A stretch of 61,458 nucleotides of DNA, taken from assembly GCA_036824465.1 (NCBI GenBank), contig DAITAC010000011.1:1-61458 (forward strand), written 5' to 3'. This DNA is from JAKOQB01 sp036824465 (GTDB lineage Bacteria; Pseudomonadota; Gammaproteobacteria; Burkholderiales; Burkholderiaceae_F). The translations under genes were made by a program, and so were the position numbers. This document shows positions 60,300-61,458 of this stretch, in pieces (the stretch's first letter is position 1; every line of letters starts with the position of its first letter). Below the pieces are notes generated by a model. That model ran no database searches and had not been told where the DNA came from. It was given only the letters and a program-made list of their open reading frames with translations.

Positions 60300-60535
60300 T
60301 GGTTCATTTCCCACTCGGTGGCGGCGAAGACCGGTTCCAGCGGCTGGTCGTACTTCAACACGCTGCCACGCAAGCGCGCGCGTGCAGCCTCGGCTTCGTC
60401 GAGGCTCGGTGCCGCGGGCACGATCTCGGCGATCACGCGTCCACGCGAAGTCACCTTGATGCGCTGCCCGCGCCGGACCTTGTCGAGATACGCCGGCAGG
60501 TTCTGCCGCAATTCGGTCACGTTGATGTCGCTCAT
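60296..60535 (-). CDS. Phd/YefM-family antitoxin
   Basis: 79 residues. The N-terminal DNA-binding MSDINVTELRQNLPAYLDKV and VTSRGRVIAEIVP are the Phd/YefM signature; the acidic C-terminal tail binds the toxin. It precedes vapC and overlaps it by four bases. Typically autorepresses the operon with the toxin. ATG 60535 is used; a longer frame upstream lacks family similarity. Located 129 bases from glnS. Confidence 0.9.
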   Translation of the reverse strand: MSDINVTELRQNLPAYLDKVRRGQRIKVTSRGRVIAEIVPAAPSLDEAEAARARLRGSVLKYDQPLEPVFAATEWEMNQ

Positions 60536-60664
60536 GCGGGCATCCAGCAAATGTACAGATGAACTGTACGCTACGCGCAATCCGCTCTTGCCGCAAGGGC
60601 AACTGCCGAGCGGCGCGTTCGTCGAGCCACGAAAGAGGCCGGACGGCGTTTGCTCGCGTGCCGA

Positions 60665-61458
60665 CTACTTGGCCCACGAATCCTTCAGCGACACCGCCAG
60701 ATTGAACACCGGCCTCGCCGCCGAATGATCCTTCCGATCGGCGACAAAGTATCCAGTCCGCTCGAACTGGAACTTGTCGTCCGGCTGCGCGTTGGCCAGA
60801 GACGCTTCGACGCGCGCGTGGAGTGTCTGCTTGCTCGCCGGGTTCAGCAGTTCGCGGAAATCCTTGCCGCCCGCGTCGGGCTGCGGGTCGGTCAGGAGGC
60901 GCTCGTACAGGCGTACTTCGGCGGGCAGGCTGCCGGCGACCGGTAGCCAGTGGATCGCCGTTTTGGTCTTCACGCTGTTCTGGCCGGGTGCGCCACTGCG
61001 CGTCTCGGGCAGGTACTCCGCGTGCACGGCGATGATCTTGCCGTCCTTGTCCTTCTCCACGCCGGTTGCGCGCACCACATAGGCGAAGCGCAGCCGCACC
61101 GGATTGCCCGGCGCGCCGTCCTTGCCGAGTGCCAAGCGGTAGTAATCGGCGGGCGGGTTCTCCATGAAGTCGTCGGCTTCGATCCACAGCTCCCGCGCGA
61201 ACGGAATCGTGCGCGCGCCCATCTCGGGCTTCTGCGGGTGCATGGGGAGCACGCAGTTTTCGTGCTTGTTCGCTGGGTAGTTGTCGAGCACCAGCTTCAG
61301 CGGCCGCAGCACGGCGGTCGCGCGCGGGGCGCGCGCGTCGAGGTCGTCGCGCAACGCCTGTTCCAGCACGCTGTAGTCGATCCACTGCGGGCTCTTGCCG
61401 ACCCCGATGCGCTCCATGAAAAGCTGGATCGACTGCGGTGTGAAGCCGCGCCGGCGCA
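60665..61458 (-). CDS. glnS: Glutaminyl-tRNA synthetase, C-terminal part (5' end beyond window)
   Basis: About 264 residues at the right edge. The frame reads RRRGFTPQSIQLFMERIG, LVLDNYPANKHENCVLPMHPQ and LPETRSGAPGQNSVKTKTAIHWLPV, the anticodon-binding beta-barrels of GlnRS. Ends FNLAVSLKDSWAK. The catalytic domain with HIGH and KMSKR lies outside the window. Charges tRNA-Gln directly with glutamine. Confidence 0.95.
   Translation of the reverse strand, partial: RRRGFTPQSIQLFMERIGVGKSPQWIDYSVLEQALRDDLDARAPRATAVLRPLKLVLDNYPANKHENCVLPMHPQKPEMGARTIPFARELWIEADDFMENPPADYYRLALGKDGAPGNPVRLRFAYVVRATGVEKDKDGKIIAVHAEYLPETRSGAPGQNSVKTKTAIHWLPVAGSLPAEVRLYERLLTDPQPDAGGKDFRELLNPASKQTLHARVEASLANAQPDDKFQFERTGYFVADRKDHSAARPVFNLAVSLKDSWAK

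Noticed and set aside
60296..60535. Antitoxin gene starting further upstream at 60580
   Set aside because: The first 15 codons do not match the Phd/YefM start; the ATG at 60535 begins the conserved MSDINVTELRQ segment.
59904..61385. Very long minus-strand frame of 493 residues
   Set aside because: Only its last 131 codons are the VapC PIN domain; the rest runs through the antitoxin and glnS in the wrong frame, with a compositionally random sequence.

Overview
The window reads as ordinary chromosome of a high-GC betaproteobacterium, probably Burkholderiales-like. That is inferred from the dense strongly GC-skewed codons, the TRAP/acid-sugar operon, Spy/CpxP-type signalling, YkvA, DUF1294 and single-domain CHR families, and the many ATGA/GTGA/TTGA start-stop overlaps. 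I see no rRNA, tRNA, prophage, transposase or CRISPR array. Both ends cut a gene: ygiQ on the left and glnS on the right.

Layout. (1) 1-2.8 kb: ygiQ (radical SAM), carrying an in-frame palindromic repeat, then divergent tcdA and a universal stress protein ending in an intrinsic terminator. (2) 2.9-12.0 kb: a ten-gene catabolic and transport operon behind an operator-like palindrome. It encodes an SMP-30-type lactonase, a GntR/FCD regulator, a beta-decarboxylating dehydrogenase, a Gfo/Idh/MocA dehydrogenase, a complete DctPQM TRAP importer, a DUF1537 acid-sugar kinase, a class II aldolase-type decarboxylase and an ABM-fold protein. I infer uptake and breakdown of a sugar acid or lactone to a phosphorylated triose or tetrulose. 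The enzyme set does not match the tetronate pathways I know, so this is the best candidate for an undescribed pathway. (3) 12-18.7 kb: AMP-dependent ligase, bacteriohemerythrin plus a decayed second copy, and a Rieske oxygenase-cupin-MBL-GNAT operon, then AlkD and YkvA.

(4) 18.7-21.5 kb: a Cpx-like envelope-stress unit made of a Spy-like chaperone, response regulator and histidine kinase, preceded by a direct repeat matching the CpxR box. (5) 21.5-31.2 kb: DNA glycosylase, YpfJ protease, a Pro/Tyr repeat protein, a BNR-repeat lipoprotein, a DegP/Q-like protease, a DsbA-family protein and RhlE-like helicase. (6) 31.4-37 kb: TetR regulator with two matched palindromic operators, an HlyD/ABC-2 exporter, an Xaa-Pro aminopeptidase, and a structured candidate small RNA with a strong terminator. 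(7) 37.7-48.9 kb: RarD, a MarR-GNAT fusion with an EamA exporter, a sensor-kinase/split-ChrA operon, a ceramidase-like membrane protein with Tag, CspA, several small proteins, a quinone-reductase-like enzyme and a glutaredoxin/CcdA-like fusion.

(8) 49-61.5 kb: a cytosolic trypsin-like protein paired with an alpha/beta hydrolase, class I fructose-bisphosphate aldolase, a leaderless-looking cytochrome c, an SDR lacking the catalytic Tyr, a CSD-DUF1294 protein next to DeaD helicase, a solute-binding lipoprotein, a Phd/VapC toxin-antitoxin pair and glnS.

Functions are assigned by recognising motifs and family signatures by eye. No database search was run, and starts were chosen by Shine-Dalgarno position, overlaps and family length.
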